This document shows, piece by piece, positions 1 to 6,384 of a stretch of DNA of 9,227 nt. The notes under the pieces are model-generated. The model made no database searches. It was not told the DNA's origin and saw only the letters and a program-made list of their open reading frames with translations. This DNA is from Victivallales bacterium (GTDB lineage Bacteria; Verrucomicrobiota; Lentisphaeria; Oligosphaerales; Oligosphaeraceae). How positions within the stretch are numbered: position 1 is the first letter of the stretch; the number at the start of each line of letters is the position of its first letter. The stretch covers positions 1 through 9,227 of the forward strand of contig CAAGMX010000407.1 in the NCBI GenBank assembly GCA_900771165.1, read 5' to 3'. Made by a program: the position numbers and the translations under genes.

Positions 1-624
1 GCCCTTCAGGTAGTCGGAGAGCCATTCCACGGCGGGGACATCCAGGTAGTTGGTGGGTTCGTCCAGCACCAGGATATCGGGCTGGGCCACCAGAATGCGG
101 GCCAGTTCCGCCCGGATCTGCCATCCGCCGGAGAAGCTGCGGAAGGGGTCGTCGAAGCGTTTTTCGGAGAATCCCAGGCCGGAGAGGGTGGCCTCCGCCC
201 GGTTGCGCAGTTCGTAGCCCCCCAGATGTTCAAAGCGGGTCTGCAAATCCCCCATGCGCTTCAGCAGACGGCTCTGCTCCTCGGCGGGAATCCCCTCCCC
301 CGCCAGCTTCCCCTCGATCTCCGACAGGGCGTGGGAAATCTCGTGGAGTTCCGGCAGGGCATCCTCCGTGTATTCGATGAGGGAGGTGGTGACGGCATGG
401 GCATTCAGCTGCTGCCGCACGTAGCCGAAACGCTGGCTGGAAGGGAAATGGATCTCCCCGTGATCCGGCTTCTGACGCCCGGACAGCATCTCCAAAAGGG
501 TGGACTTGCCGGCGCCGTTGGGCCCCACAAAGCCCACACGCTCCCCATCGTGGATGGCAAAATTGGCCTCCTGGATCACCACCTGACGGCCAAAGTTCTT
601 GCTGACATTCACAAACTGAATCAT
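1..624 (-). CDS. ABC-F family ATPase, N-terminal part (3' end beyond window)
   Basis: This is the first 208 codons of a duplicated-ATPase protein of the ABC-F family. Members lack membrane domains and act in the cytoplasm, usually on the ribosome (translation factors such as EttA/Uup, or antibiotic resistance). The first nucleotide-binding domain is complete in its key motifs: Walker A GPNGAGKS at residues 34-41, the ABC signature SFSGGWQIR at 163-171, and Walker B running into ILVLDEPTNYLD at 184-195. The DEPTNYLD form is typical of ABC-F proteins. The linker and second ATPase domain lie outside the window, so the subfamily cannot be decided. The ATG overlaps the TGA of the upstream ybaK-like gene (ATGA at 624-621) and has no strong Shine-Dalgarno of its own, so translation is probably coupled. 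It is the last gene seen of the helicase-murE-ybaK operon. Family assignment is firm; subfamily is open. Confidence 0.92.
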   Translation of the reverse strand, partial: MIQFVNVSKNFGRQVVIQEANFAIHDGERVGFVGPNGAGKSTLLEMLSGRQKPDHGEIHFPSSQRFGYVRQQLNAHAVTTSLIEYTEDALPELHEISHALSEIEGKLAGEGIPAEEQSRLLKRMGDLQTRFEHLGGYELRNRAEATLSGLGFSEKRFDDPFRSFSGGWQIRAELARILVAQPDILVLDEPTNYLDVPAVEWLSDYLKG

Positions 625-1115
625 TTGGTCAAATCCGCATATTGGGCATGGACAAACTCCCGCAGTGCATCGGGAGGCACTTCCACGTTCAACCCCACAT
701 GCCCGCCGGAAACATAGATCCGTTCGAACAGCTGGGCCGTCTCATCCAGGTAGGTGGGGAAAAGTTTCTTCTGGCCGATGGGGGAACAGCCCCCGTGGAC
801 ATACCCCGTCAGGGGCAGCAGCTCCTTCTGGGGCAGCATCTCCACATATTTCTGCCCGCAGGCCCGGGCCGCCTTCTTCAAATCCAGCTCCCCTGTGGCG
901 GGAATGACGAAGACGAAGTAGGTGCGGGGCACTGCTCCGGTGGTGACCAGAGTCTTGAAGACCTGGTCCGGCAGGGCGCCAATGCGTTCGGCGCAGGTGC
1001 GGGCATCCAGCTTCCCGTCGGAGACGTCGAACTCGTGCCACTGGAAGGGGATGCCGGAGGTCTCCAGCAGCCGGAGCACGTTGGTTTTCAGGGTGGGTTG
1101 CGGGGCGGCGCTCAT
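621..1115 (-). CDS. ybaK: YbaK/EbsC-type Cys-tRNA(Pro) deacylase
   Basis: A 164-residue, single-domain cytoplasmic protein of the YbaK/ProX editing family. YbaK hydrolyses cysteine wrongly attached to tRNA(Pro) by prolyl-tRNA synthetase. Family landmarks are visible: VFKTL at residues 52-56, whose lysine matches the essential lysine of YbaK; GELDLKKAA at 75-83; and GYVHGGCSPIGQKK at 104-117, the most diagnostic block. The C-terminal VSGGHVGLNVEVPPDAL fits the family, though the usual arginine (GGxRG) is replaced by GGHVG. Length is normal (about 155-165 residues). It overlaps murE upstream by 4 bp (ATGA at 1115-1112) and the ABC-F gene downstream by 4 bp, so all three are probably translated in a coupled way. 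Other deacylases of the superfamily (ProXp-ala and similar) are possible, but the SPIGQKK motif favours YbaK itself. Confidence 0.92.
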   Translation of the reverse strand: MSAAPQPTLKTNVLRLLETSGIPFQWHEFDVSDGKLDARTCAERIGALPDQVFKTLVTTGAVPRTYFVFVIPATGELDLKKAARACGQKYVEMLPQKELLPLTGYVHGGCSPIGQKKLFPTYLDETAQLFERIYVSGGHVGLNVEVPPDALREFVHAQYADLTK

Positions 1116-2554
1116 GGCTTCAAAGGGAAGAGTTCCCGGAGGACCTCCCAGTCGGAGAAAGGATGCTTCACATGCTGGATTTCCTGGTATGCCTCATGGC
1201 CTTTTCCGGCAATAAGGAGCCAGTCCTCCGGGGCGCAGGCGGCCACCGCCGCGGCAATGGCCTTCCGGCGGTCCACCTCCACCTGGAAGGAGACTCCCGC
1301 CGGCACCCCGGCACGCACCTCCTCCAGAATCGCCACGGGATCCTCCGTCCGGGGATTGTCACTGGTCAGCCACAGAAAATCCGCATTCTCCCCCGCCTCC
1401 CGGGCCATCAGGGGACGCTTCCCCCGGTCCCGGTCGCCTCCGCATCCGAAGAGGACACCCAGACGCCCCGGGCACTCCGGACGCAGGGCCTGGAGGGCGC
1501 AGCGGAGTTCCTCGGGGGTGTGGGCATAGTCCACGAAGGCCTGGGCGCCATTGGGGCAGGCGAAGCGCTGCAGGCGGCCGGGAGCGCCGGTGGTCCGGGC
1601 CAGAGTCTGGGCGATGACGGCCTCGGGCACCCCCAGAGCACGGGCCATCAGGCCGGCGCAGAGGGCATTGTACTGGTTGAAGGCGCCAGGCAGAGGGCAC
1701 TTCCAGGGAGAGGGAGTCCCCTTCAGGGAGAAGATCACCAGCCTCTGGCAGACGGCCTGCGGGGAGGCGACCAGCTCCCGGGCCAGGCGCTCCACCGCCG
1801 GGTCGTCTCCGTTGAGGACCGCGGTGGCCTCGGGGAGGAGCATGGTGCGGAAAAGCTTGGCCTTGGCCTCCCAGTAAGCCTCCATGGTGCCGTGAAAATC
1901 CAGGTGGTCCCGGGAGAAGTTGGTGAAGGCGGCGGCGGCGAAGCGGGCGGTGCCCGTCCGCTCCTGGGTCAGGGCGGCGCTGGAGCACTCCATCACCACC
2001 GTCTCCACGCCGTTGGCCACCATGCGGGCGAAGAGCTCCTGGAGGAGGAAGGGGGTGGGGGTGGTGCGATCCGCCGGCAATTCCTCGCCTCGCCCCAGGT
2101 CATAGACCACGGTGCCCACCATGCCGGTGGGGATGCCCGCCGCCCGGAGAATTTCCCGGAGCAGGAAGACGGTGGTGGTCTTTCCCGCGGTGCCCGTCAC
2201 CCCCGCCAGCCGAAGCCGCCGGCAGGGGAAATCCGCGAAGGCCTCCGCCACCCTTCCTGTTGCTATATATCCTTGCCCCGCAGGGACTTGTATCACAGGA
2301 ACAGAAGCGGAGACCTCCGGGGAGTCCGTGAGGATGGCGGCGGTCCCGGCGGCCAAGGCCTGGGGAATGAAATCCTTCCCGTCGGCCACCGCCCCCCGGA
2401 TGGCGCAGAACAGTCCCCCCGGCGAAACCTCACGGGAATCGGCGCAGGCCCCCAGCAGCAGGGGATCCTCCTCCCCCCCGTCCCCGCGCTTTGCTCCCAA
2501 GGGGGCAAGCAGGGAAAGGAGATCGCTGAGTTTCCAGGGGCGCAGGGAAAGCAT
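1112..2554 (-). CDS. murE: UDP-N-acetylmuramoyl-tripeptide synthetase (MurE), DAP type
   Basis: A 480-residue Mur ligase that adds the third stem-peptide residue to UDP-MurNAc-L-Ala-D-Glu in the cytoplasm, using ATP. Visible motifs: P-loop GTAGKTT at 121-127; TTPTP at 164-168 for the UDP-MurNAc substrate; the catalytic acid in VVMECSS at 187-192; a lysine in YWEAKAKLF (about 231) in the place of the carbamylated lysine; DYAHTP at 342-347; GCGGDRDRGKRP at 370-381; DNPRTEDP at 399-406; and AGKGHE at 449-454. DNPR is the motif of meso-diaminopimelate-adding MurE, as opposed to the lysine-adding enzymes. The stretch between about 271 and 291 is shorter than usual for the family. The ATG is preceded by AGAAGGAA (2568-2561) at suitable spacing and lies 24 bp after the helicase stop. 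Here murE is not beside murF or mraY. Confidence 0.96.
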   Translation of the reverse strand: MLSLRPWKLSDLLSLLAPLGAKRGDGGEEDPLLLGACADSREVSPGGLFCAIRGAVADGKDFIPQALAAGTAAILTDSPEVSASVPVIQVPAGQGYIATGRVAEAFADFPCRRLRLAGVTGTAGKTTTVFLLREILRAAGIPTGMVGTVVYDLGRGEELPADRTTPTPFLLQELFARMVANGVETVVMECSSAALTQERTGTARFAAAAFTNFSRDHLDFHGTMEAYWEAKAKLFRTMLLPEATAVLNGDDPAVERLARELVASPQAVCQRLVIFSLKGTPSPWKCPLPGAFNQYNALCAGLMARALGVPEAVIAQTLARTTGAPGRLQRFACPNGAQAFVDYAHTPEELRCALQALRPECPGRLGVLFGCGGDRDRGKRPLMAREAGENADFLWLTSDNPRTEDPVAILEEVRAGVPAGVSFQVEVDRRKAIAAAVAACAPEDWLLIAGKGHEAYQEIQHVKHPFSDWEVLRELFPLKP

Positions 2555-2578
2555 GGCCGGTTCCTTCTGACTCCCGAA

Positions 2579-4333
2579 CTACTTCTCCGGCATGGGATTG
2601 CCGAATTTCAGGGCGCGGCGCTGACGGCGGTTCAGCATGGGGGTGCCGTCAGGATTCAGGCGGGGAGGAGGAGGCGCCGGCTGGGCCTTGGGGGCCTTGG
2701 CCTTGGGAGACGGCGCCTTGTCCCGCTCTTTCCGCGGAGGACGCTTCCCGGAATCCCCCCGGGATTTCCGGGGTTCCCGGCGCTCGGTCCATTCCTCGCC
2801 TTCGTAGGCATCCCGGTAGGAACCTTTCCGGGAACGTCCGCCCCGGCGCTCCTCCCGGTCCTCCCGGCCGTCCTGTCCCTCCCGTTCCTCCAGGAAGAGG
2901 GCCCGCTGGGCATAGCGACTCCGGTTCCGGTAGCTGCGCTGATTCTGGAGGCGCTCCAGCTTCTCCGCCGTCACCCCGATATGCTCCGGGCCCTGATCCG
3001 CCGTCAGGGCCAGTTGCCGGGCCACCATCTTCGTGAAGAGGATGGCGGGATCCTGGTCCTGTTTGGCGGTGAGCTCCTGGATCTTGGTGTACAGCTCCGT
3101 ATCCAGGGAAGCGGCGAAGAGGCCCGCCAGGAGTTTTTCCAGGCGCTGGGCATTCACCTCGTTGCGGCTGGGGATGCGCCCCCGGGAGAGTTTGGCCCCC
3201 ACGGAACGGCGGATGGCCTCCAGCTGCCGCAGCTCCCGGGGAGTCACCAGGGTGATGGCCTTGCCCGTCTTTCCCGCGCGCCCGGTGCGGCCGATGCGAT
3301 GGACATAGGCCCGGCTGTCAAAGGGAAGATGATAGTTGAAGACGTGGGAGACATTCTCCACGTCGATGCCCCGGGCCGCCACATCCGTGGCCACCAGGAT
3401 GTCGAAATCCCCCCGGCGGAAGGCCGCCATCACCCGGCCCCGGGCCGCCTGCTCCATGTCTCCGTGGAGGCAGTTCACATTGTATCCCCGCCCGCCCAAC
3501 AGGATGTTCAGGGAATCCGTCTCCTCCCGGGTCCGGCAGAAGATGATGGCCTTGGACACTTCCTCCGACTCAATGAGACGGATCACCGCATTGGTGCGCT
3601 CATGCTCCTCGATGACAAAGTAGCTCTGCTGGATGTCGTTGTTGGCGCTCTCGGGAGATTCCGTCTCCAGCTTCAGGGGATCGTGGAGGATGTCCCGGGC
3701 CAGGGATTCCACCTGCCGGGGCATGGTGGCGGAAAAGAGCATGGTCTGGTGGGGGCCGGGAAACTCCTGGAAGATGCGCTTCACGTCATCGATGAAGCCC
3801 ATGTCCAGCATTTCATCCGCCTCGTCCACCACGATAATGGCCGGATTCACCCCCTGGAAATGACCGGACTCCATCAGGTCGATAAGACGCCCCGGCGTGG
3901 CCACCAGAATGTTCACCCCCCGCTCCAGAAGCTCCTCCTGGCGACGATACGACTGCCCTCCCGTGAAGGCGGCGGGCTTCAGTCCGGTAAAATGCCCCAG
4001 GCGATAGAGTTCGCTGGAGATCTGGGCGGCCAGCTCCCGGGTGGGGGTGAGCACCAGCATCTGCAGCCCTTCCAGGTCCTTGATGCGCTCCATGGAAGGC
4101 AGGCCGAAGGCCGTGGTCTTTCCCGTGCCCGTCAGGGCCTGCCCCAGAAGATCCCGTCCCTTCAGCGCCTCGGGAATGGCCTTCTTCTGAATGGGCGTGG
4201 GCTCCCGAAACCCCGCCTCGCGTATGCCCTCCATCAACGCCTCGCACAACCCAAACTCCTGAAAGCCTTCTCCGGGAGCCAATTCCCCCTCCTCCGACCG
4301 CTCCAAAGGCTCCTGATTCTCCGTATCTTCCAT
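2579..4333 (-). CDS. DEAD-box RNA helicase (DeaD/CsdA/RhlE-like)
   Basis: A 584-residue ATP-dependent RNA helicase of superfamily 2, likely acting in ribosome assembly or mRNA decay. Counting from the ATG at 4333, the domains are in normal order: Q motif with TPIQ at about 46-49; motif I ALTGTGKT at 66-73; PTRELA at 97-102; TPGR at 146-149; DEAD at 170-173; SAT at 201-203; ATDVAARGID at 315-324; and HRIGRTGR at 345-352. After the two RecA domains comes a helical region, then a highly charged R/E/K-rich tail from about 470 that turns P/A/K-rich and probably binds RNA. No recognisable DbpA-type RNA-binding domain is seen. The TTG 15 bases upstream is not the start, because it forms part of the Shine-Dalgarno TGAGGAG. 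First gene of the operon with murE. DeaD versus RhlE subfamily is unresolved. Confidence 0.95.
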   Translation of the reverse strand: MEDTENQEPLERSEEGELAPGEGFQEFGLCEALMEGIREAGFREPTPIQKKAIPEALKGRDLLGQALTGTGKTTAFGLPSMERIKDLEGLQMLVLTPTRELAAQISSELYRLGHFTGLKPAAFTGGQSYRRQEELLERGVNILVATPGRLIDLMESGHFQGVNPAIIVVDEADEMLDMGFIDDVKRIFQEFPGPHQTMLFSATMPRQVESLARDILHDPLKLETESPESANNDIQQSYFVIEEHERTNAVIRLIESEEVSKAIIFCRTREETDSLNILLGGRGYNVNCLHGDMEQAARGRVMAAFRRGDFDILVATDVAARGIDVENVSHVFNYHLPFDSRAYVHRIGRTGRAGKTGKAITLVTPRELRQLEAIRRSVGAKLSRGRIPSRNEVNAQRLEKLLAGLFAASLDTELYTKIQELTAKQDQDPAILFTKMVARQLALTADQGPEHIGVTAEKLERLQNQRSYRNRSRYAQRALFLEEREGQDGREDREERRGGRSRKGSYRDAYEGEEWTERREPRKSRGDSGKRPPRKERDKAPSPKAKAPKAQPAPPPPRLNPDGTPMLNRRQRRALKFGNPMPEK

Positions 4334-4340
4334 CCAAAAA

Positions 4341-4347
4341 CTCCTCA
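4341..4347 (-). promoter_or_regulatory. Shine-Dalgarno of the helicase gene
   Basis: The minus strand reads TGAGGAG here, seven bases before the ATG at 4333. This strong ribosome binding site fixes the start of the helicase and excludes the in-frame TTG at 4348, which overlaps the site itself. Confidence 0.75.
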
Positions 4348-4397
4348 AGGCAAACGCCTATTCTACATCCTCCACAGACAACACAGGTAAGTCCGGT

Positions 4398-4403
4398 ACT
4401 ATA
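4398..4403 (-). promoter_or_regulatory. possible -10 element of the helicase-murE operon
   Basis: The minus strand reads TATAGT here, about 65 bp before the helicase ATG, in the gap between divergent genes where a promoter is expected. No convincing -35 hexamer lies at the right distance, so this is a weak candidate only. Confidence 0.2.
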
Positions 4404-4505
4404 GCCCCTCACACCCACCTCCGAGAGCCATAAAACGCGACAGAATACGACATCTTGCGACAGCCGGCCATCCCTTCATCTTCGCCTGTATTTTTGTGTT
4501 CGGGC

Positions 4506-4533
4506 TTGCAATCCGCCAGAATACGCATAGATT
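4506..4533 (+). promoter_or_regulatory. candidate sigma70-like promoter upstream of the abi gene
   Basis: TTGCAA (4506-4511) and TAGATT (4528-4533) are 16 bp apart and each matches the sigma70 consensus at four positions. Transcription would begin near 4540, at the foot of the structured segment 4545-4590. Inferred from hexamers alone. Confidence 0.35.
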
Positions 4534-4539
4534 ACACCC

Positions 4540-4602
4540 AGCATACCACCGTACGCCTCTCGGCATCGCCGATGCGCAACCTTCGGTGGTTTTTTTATTT
4601 TT
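4540..4602 (+). ncRNA. putative short structured RNA upstream of the Abi_2 gene
   Basis: A predicted transcript from the candidate promoter would be about 55-60 nt and nearly all structured. The outer stem pairs ACCACCG (4545-4551) with CGGTGGT (4584-4590). An inner hairpin pairs GCATC (4563-4567) with GATGC (4571-4575). The U-rich run TTTTTTATTTTT follows at 4591-4602. In type III toxin-antitoxin systems (ToxIN, AbiQ) an RNA antitoxin with a terminator sits directly before the toxin gene, and the layout here is similar, though no tandem RNA repeats are seen. It may instead be a plain terminator or attenuator of the abi transcript. I recall reports of structured RNAs beside Abi_2 genes but cannot verify a match here. 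Confidence 0.4.
4545..4602 (+). terminator. Rho-independent-type terminator or attenuator before the abi gene
   Basis: A perfect 7-bp outer stem (4545-4551 with 4584-4590) is followed at once by six T and, after one A, five more T. The loop is large (32 nt) but contains its own hairpin, so the structure is branched. A smaller alternative stem, ACC-TTC-GGT at 4579-4587, would compete. It ends about 15 bp before the abi ATG, so abi mRNA started upstream must read through it. Confidence 0.5.
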
Positions 4603-4617
4603 CCCTATCGGGCTTAA

Positions 4618-5520
4618 ATGCAGAAGTATACAAAACCTCCGTTTGACTTAGGACAGCAACTCCGGCTTCTAAAAAACAGGGGTGTTGCGATGGAGGACGA
4701 GGCGTTCACAGCCCGCATTCTCACGACGGTAGGATACTACCGCCTTTCCGCCTATCTCTACCCGTTCCGCAACAAGAACGGCTCCGATGACTTTGAGCCG
4801 AACACCTCCATGGACAAGGTCTGGAGATACTACCGCTTTGACCGCAGACTACGTTTTCTGCTTATTGACGCAATGGAACGCATTGAAGTCGCATTGAAGG
4901 CTATGATCGTCAGCCGCTTCACGCTTGCCTACGGCGCATTCGGATATACGGACACCGCCAATTTCGCTTCCCACCTCAAAATTCAACGGCATGAGGAGAT
5001 GTTGAACGTCATTCGTACGGAGATGGAGCGAAGCAAGGAAGAGTTCGTAAGCCATTTCAAGTCCAAATATGACGCATCTGAAGGCCTTCCCCTCTGGATG
5101 GCGATGGAAATCATGACCTTCGGCAACATGCTTACTTTCTTCAGACTGATGAAGAAGCAAGATAAGCAGGCCATTGCCAACCATTTCGGCATTCCAGAGC
5201 AGGTCCTGGAGACCTGGCTGGTTTCATTGAACTACATCCGGAATATCTGCGCCCACCATGGCCGAGTCTGGAACAGAGTGCTACCCGTCAGGCCAGCTCT
5301 TCCAAAGAAACTTCAGGAATGGAATGATCCCAGATTCCCAGTAAACCCAACCCGAATTTATTCTATTCTGACCATTGCGAGGTTCCTCCTGCGGGTGATT
5401 GTCCCGCAGTCCCATTGGGTCCTCCGTCTCAAAGCACATCTGGATGAGTTCCAGGATATTCCAAGACTGTCAATGGGCATCCCGGAGGGGTTTGAGAATT
5501 CTGCGCTTTGGAGGAGTTGA
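4618..5520 (+). CDS. Abi_2 family (AbiD/AbiF-like) abortive infection protein, HEPN type
   Basis: A 300-residue protein of the Abi_2 family, phage-exclusion proteins first known from lactococcal plasmids (AbiD, AbiF) and placed in the HEPN superfamily of likely RNases. The N-terminus (YTKPP, then LLKNRGV) and VGYYRLSAYLYPFR at 38-51 match the family well, as does YRFDRRLRFLLIDAMERIEV at 72-91. The active-site-like motif is R208-N-I-C-A-H213 (R-x4-H), within YIRNICAHHGRVWNR at 207-221. No signal peptide or membrane segment is evident, so it is cytoplasmic. The start at 4618 is chosen because the family N-terminus begins there; no Shine-Dalgarno is visible. The gene is less G+C-rich than its neighbours and lies on the opposite strand to the core genes, which suggests horizontal transfer. 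Probable role: growth arrest or RNA cleavage upon phage infection. Family is firm; activity is inferred. Confidence 0.92.
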   Translation: MQKYTKPPFDLGQQLRLLKNRGVAMEDEAFTARILTTVGYYRLSAYLYPFRNKNGSDDFEPNTSMDKVWRYYRFDRRLRFLLIDAMERIEVALKAMIVSRFTLAYGAFGYTDTANFASHLKIQRHEEMLNVIRTEMERSKEEFVSHFKSKYDASEGLPLWMAMEIMTFGNMLTFFRLMKKQDKQAIANHFGIPEQVLETWLVSLNYIRNICAHHGRVWNRVLPVRPALPKKLQEWNDPRFPVNPTRIYSILTIARFLLRVIVPQSHWVLRLKAHLDEFQDIPRLSMGIPEGFENSALWRS

Positions 5521-5801
5521 ATATCTCCCTCGGTGTGGTGTCTTAGAGAGATCCGCAGGAGTGATTGCGGGAATTGTTGCGCGATTCCCCATACACCAAT
5601 CCTGAAATCCCGAGGCCTCCTACGAGATTTTTGTCCCCCCCGCAAGCGGGGGAATGCGGTAGCGTCAAAGATTCCCGAGGGGCAATCCTGGGCTATCCAT
5701 CCCCTCCCTCCGTCGTCACGCAACGAAAGGGGAAGGGGGCAAACAGACGATAATGACTTCCGCTGGCAACCTGCCGTCTATGGTCACTGCGACACCCAGG
5801 T
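5521..5801. other. non-coding gap between the convergent abi and hypothetical genes
   Basis: A 281-bp gap with no convincing gene. It holds a GGGAAT/ATTCCC stem (5569-5574 with 5584-5589, 9-nt loop) that could end the abi transcript but lacks a T-run. It also holds a very G+C-rich hairpin at 5637-5652 belonging to the repeat at 5624-5675, and an imperfect C-rich/G-rich dyad around 5698-5737. The gap looks like intergenic repeat material. Confidence 0.5.
5624..5675 (+). repeat. imperfect direct repeat, copy 1
   Basis: Shares GAG, a T-rich stretch, CCCCCC, a G+C hairpin, ATGCGGT (5654-5660) and CAAAGATTCC (5666-5675) in the same order and strand with the segment at 6325-6367. Copy 1 is longer by small insertions. 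Its hairpin pairs CCCCCG (5637-5642) with CGGGGG (5647-5652). The class of repeat is unknown. Confidence 0.6.
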
Positions 5802-6227
5802 TCAATCTACCACCGTGGAATCCTGCGTAGAATCTTTGACATAGCTAAACAGGTATGCCTTGGTCTGCGTTGAAAACACAGGAACCAATGCCAGATCCCG
5901 CGAAATCCTCACCAGATACCGTGATGGATGGGCCTTTACGAAATCTCCTACTGTGCGATGCTCCGATTCCTCGATCGCATCATAAAACTCCTTGTCCCGC
6001 CAAAACAGAAGTTCCTGCCAATTCTGGGCCGTATCCAGGGAAACAGGAAACTCTCGCTTTTCCCTGAAAAAAACTGCAGACATATATTTCCCCTTCCTTC
6101 TGTGGATGACAGTGATTCGTTTGCACTCCTGGCAATACCAGAACTCGCGGACTTCATCACACAGGTCAACAAGGTCCCATTCCTCGGCAACCGCCTTTTC
6201 AAAATCCTCCTTCCGGCAAATCTCCAC
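5802..6227 (-). CDS. hypothetical protein with a CxxC pair
   Basis: I do not recognise this 141-residue protein. It is rich in charged and aromatic residues. It has C32-x2-C35 in WYCQECKR (30-37), preceded by C4 and C23, which may form a small metal-binding or ribbon-like site. There is no signal peptide or membrane segment. The first usable start is GTG at 6227: the frame is closed by a stop at 6252-6254 and no in-frame ATG lies between. No clear ribosome site precedes it, so the start is uncertain, and a frameshift from the overlapping frame beginning ATG at 6259 is possible. It converges on the abi gene, shares the island's lower G+C content, and is flanked by the two imperfect direct repeats. 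The aromatic/charged make-up around a CxxC also occurs in immunity-type or defence-associated small proteins, but that is only a guess. Confidence 0.6.
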   Translation of the reverse strand: MEICRKEDFEKAVAEEWDLVDLCDEVREFWYCQECKRITVIHRRKGKYMSAVFFREKREFPVSLDTAQNWQELLFWRDKEFYDAIEESEHRTVGDFVKAHPSRYLVRISRDLALVPVFSTQTKAYLFSYVKDSTQDSTVVD

Positions 6228-6324
6228 AAGGGAATCCGAAGGACAGTGGAATTACTCATTCCCTTGCCACACAAACACCCTAATCTTGCCTTTTCTCTCG
6301 CCTCGTATTCTGCTCGGGTTCACG

Positions 6325-6367
6325 GAGGAATTTCCCCCCGCGGGGAGGATGCGGTGCCAAAGATTCC
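6325..6367 (+). repeat. imperfect direct repeat, copy 2
   Basis: Second copy of the repeat at 5624-5675. It carries CCCCCCGCGGGG (6334-6345), ATGCGGT (6349-6355) and CAAAGATTCC (6358-6367). It lies between the hypothetical gene and the end of ptsI. The CCCCGCGGGG core could also be part of a terminator for ptsI on the minus strand, but no T-run follows. Confidence 0.6.
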
Positions 6368-6384
6368 GTGGTGGCGTGGGGGGA

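Larger units (their letters stand above)
4334..4617. other. divergent intergenic region between helicase operon and abi gene
   Basis: A 284-bp non-coding gap. On the left it holds the helicase ribosome site and a weak -10 candidate. At 4438, 4448 and 4458 the pentamer CGACA recurs at exactly 10-bp steps. From 4506 onward lie a plus-strand promoter-like site and the structured segment described separately. Base composition falls from G+C-rich to more mixed, marking the left edge of the accessory island. No open frame here looks like a gene. Confidence 0.6.

Noticed and set aside
4334..4348. TTG start for the helicase at 4348
   Set aside because: The TTG overlaps the Shine-Dalgarno TGAGGAG that serves the ATG at 4333.
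1163..4390. A 1075-codon open frame on the plus strand
   Set aside because: It lies antisense to murE and the helicase, both with full conserved motifs. The long opening follows from high G+C, and its product shows only low-complexity G/R/P/H-rich sequence.
4455..4646. A 63-codon plus-strand frame overlapping the abi start
   Set aside because: It runs through the promoter-like site and the structured hairpin region, has no ribosome site, and overlaps the abi N-terminus in another frame.
5637..5652. CCCCCG/CGGGGG hairpin as a Rho-independent terminator
   Set aside because: The T-run (5628-5632) lies before the hairpin on the plus strand, and on the minus strand the run is of A, so neither orientation gives a stem followed by U. 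It fits better as part of the repeat.
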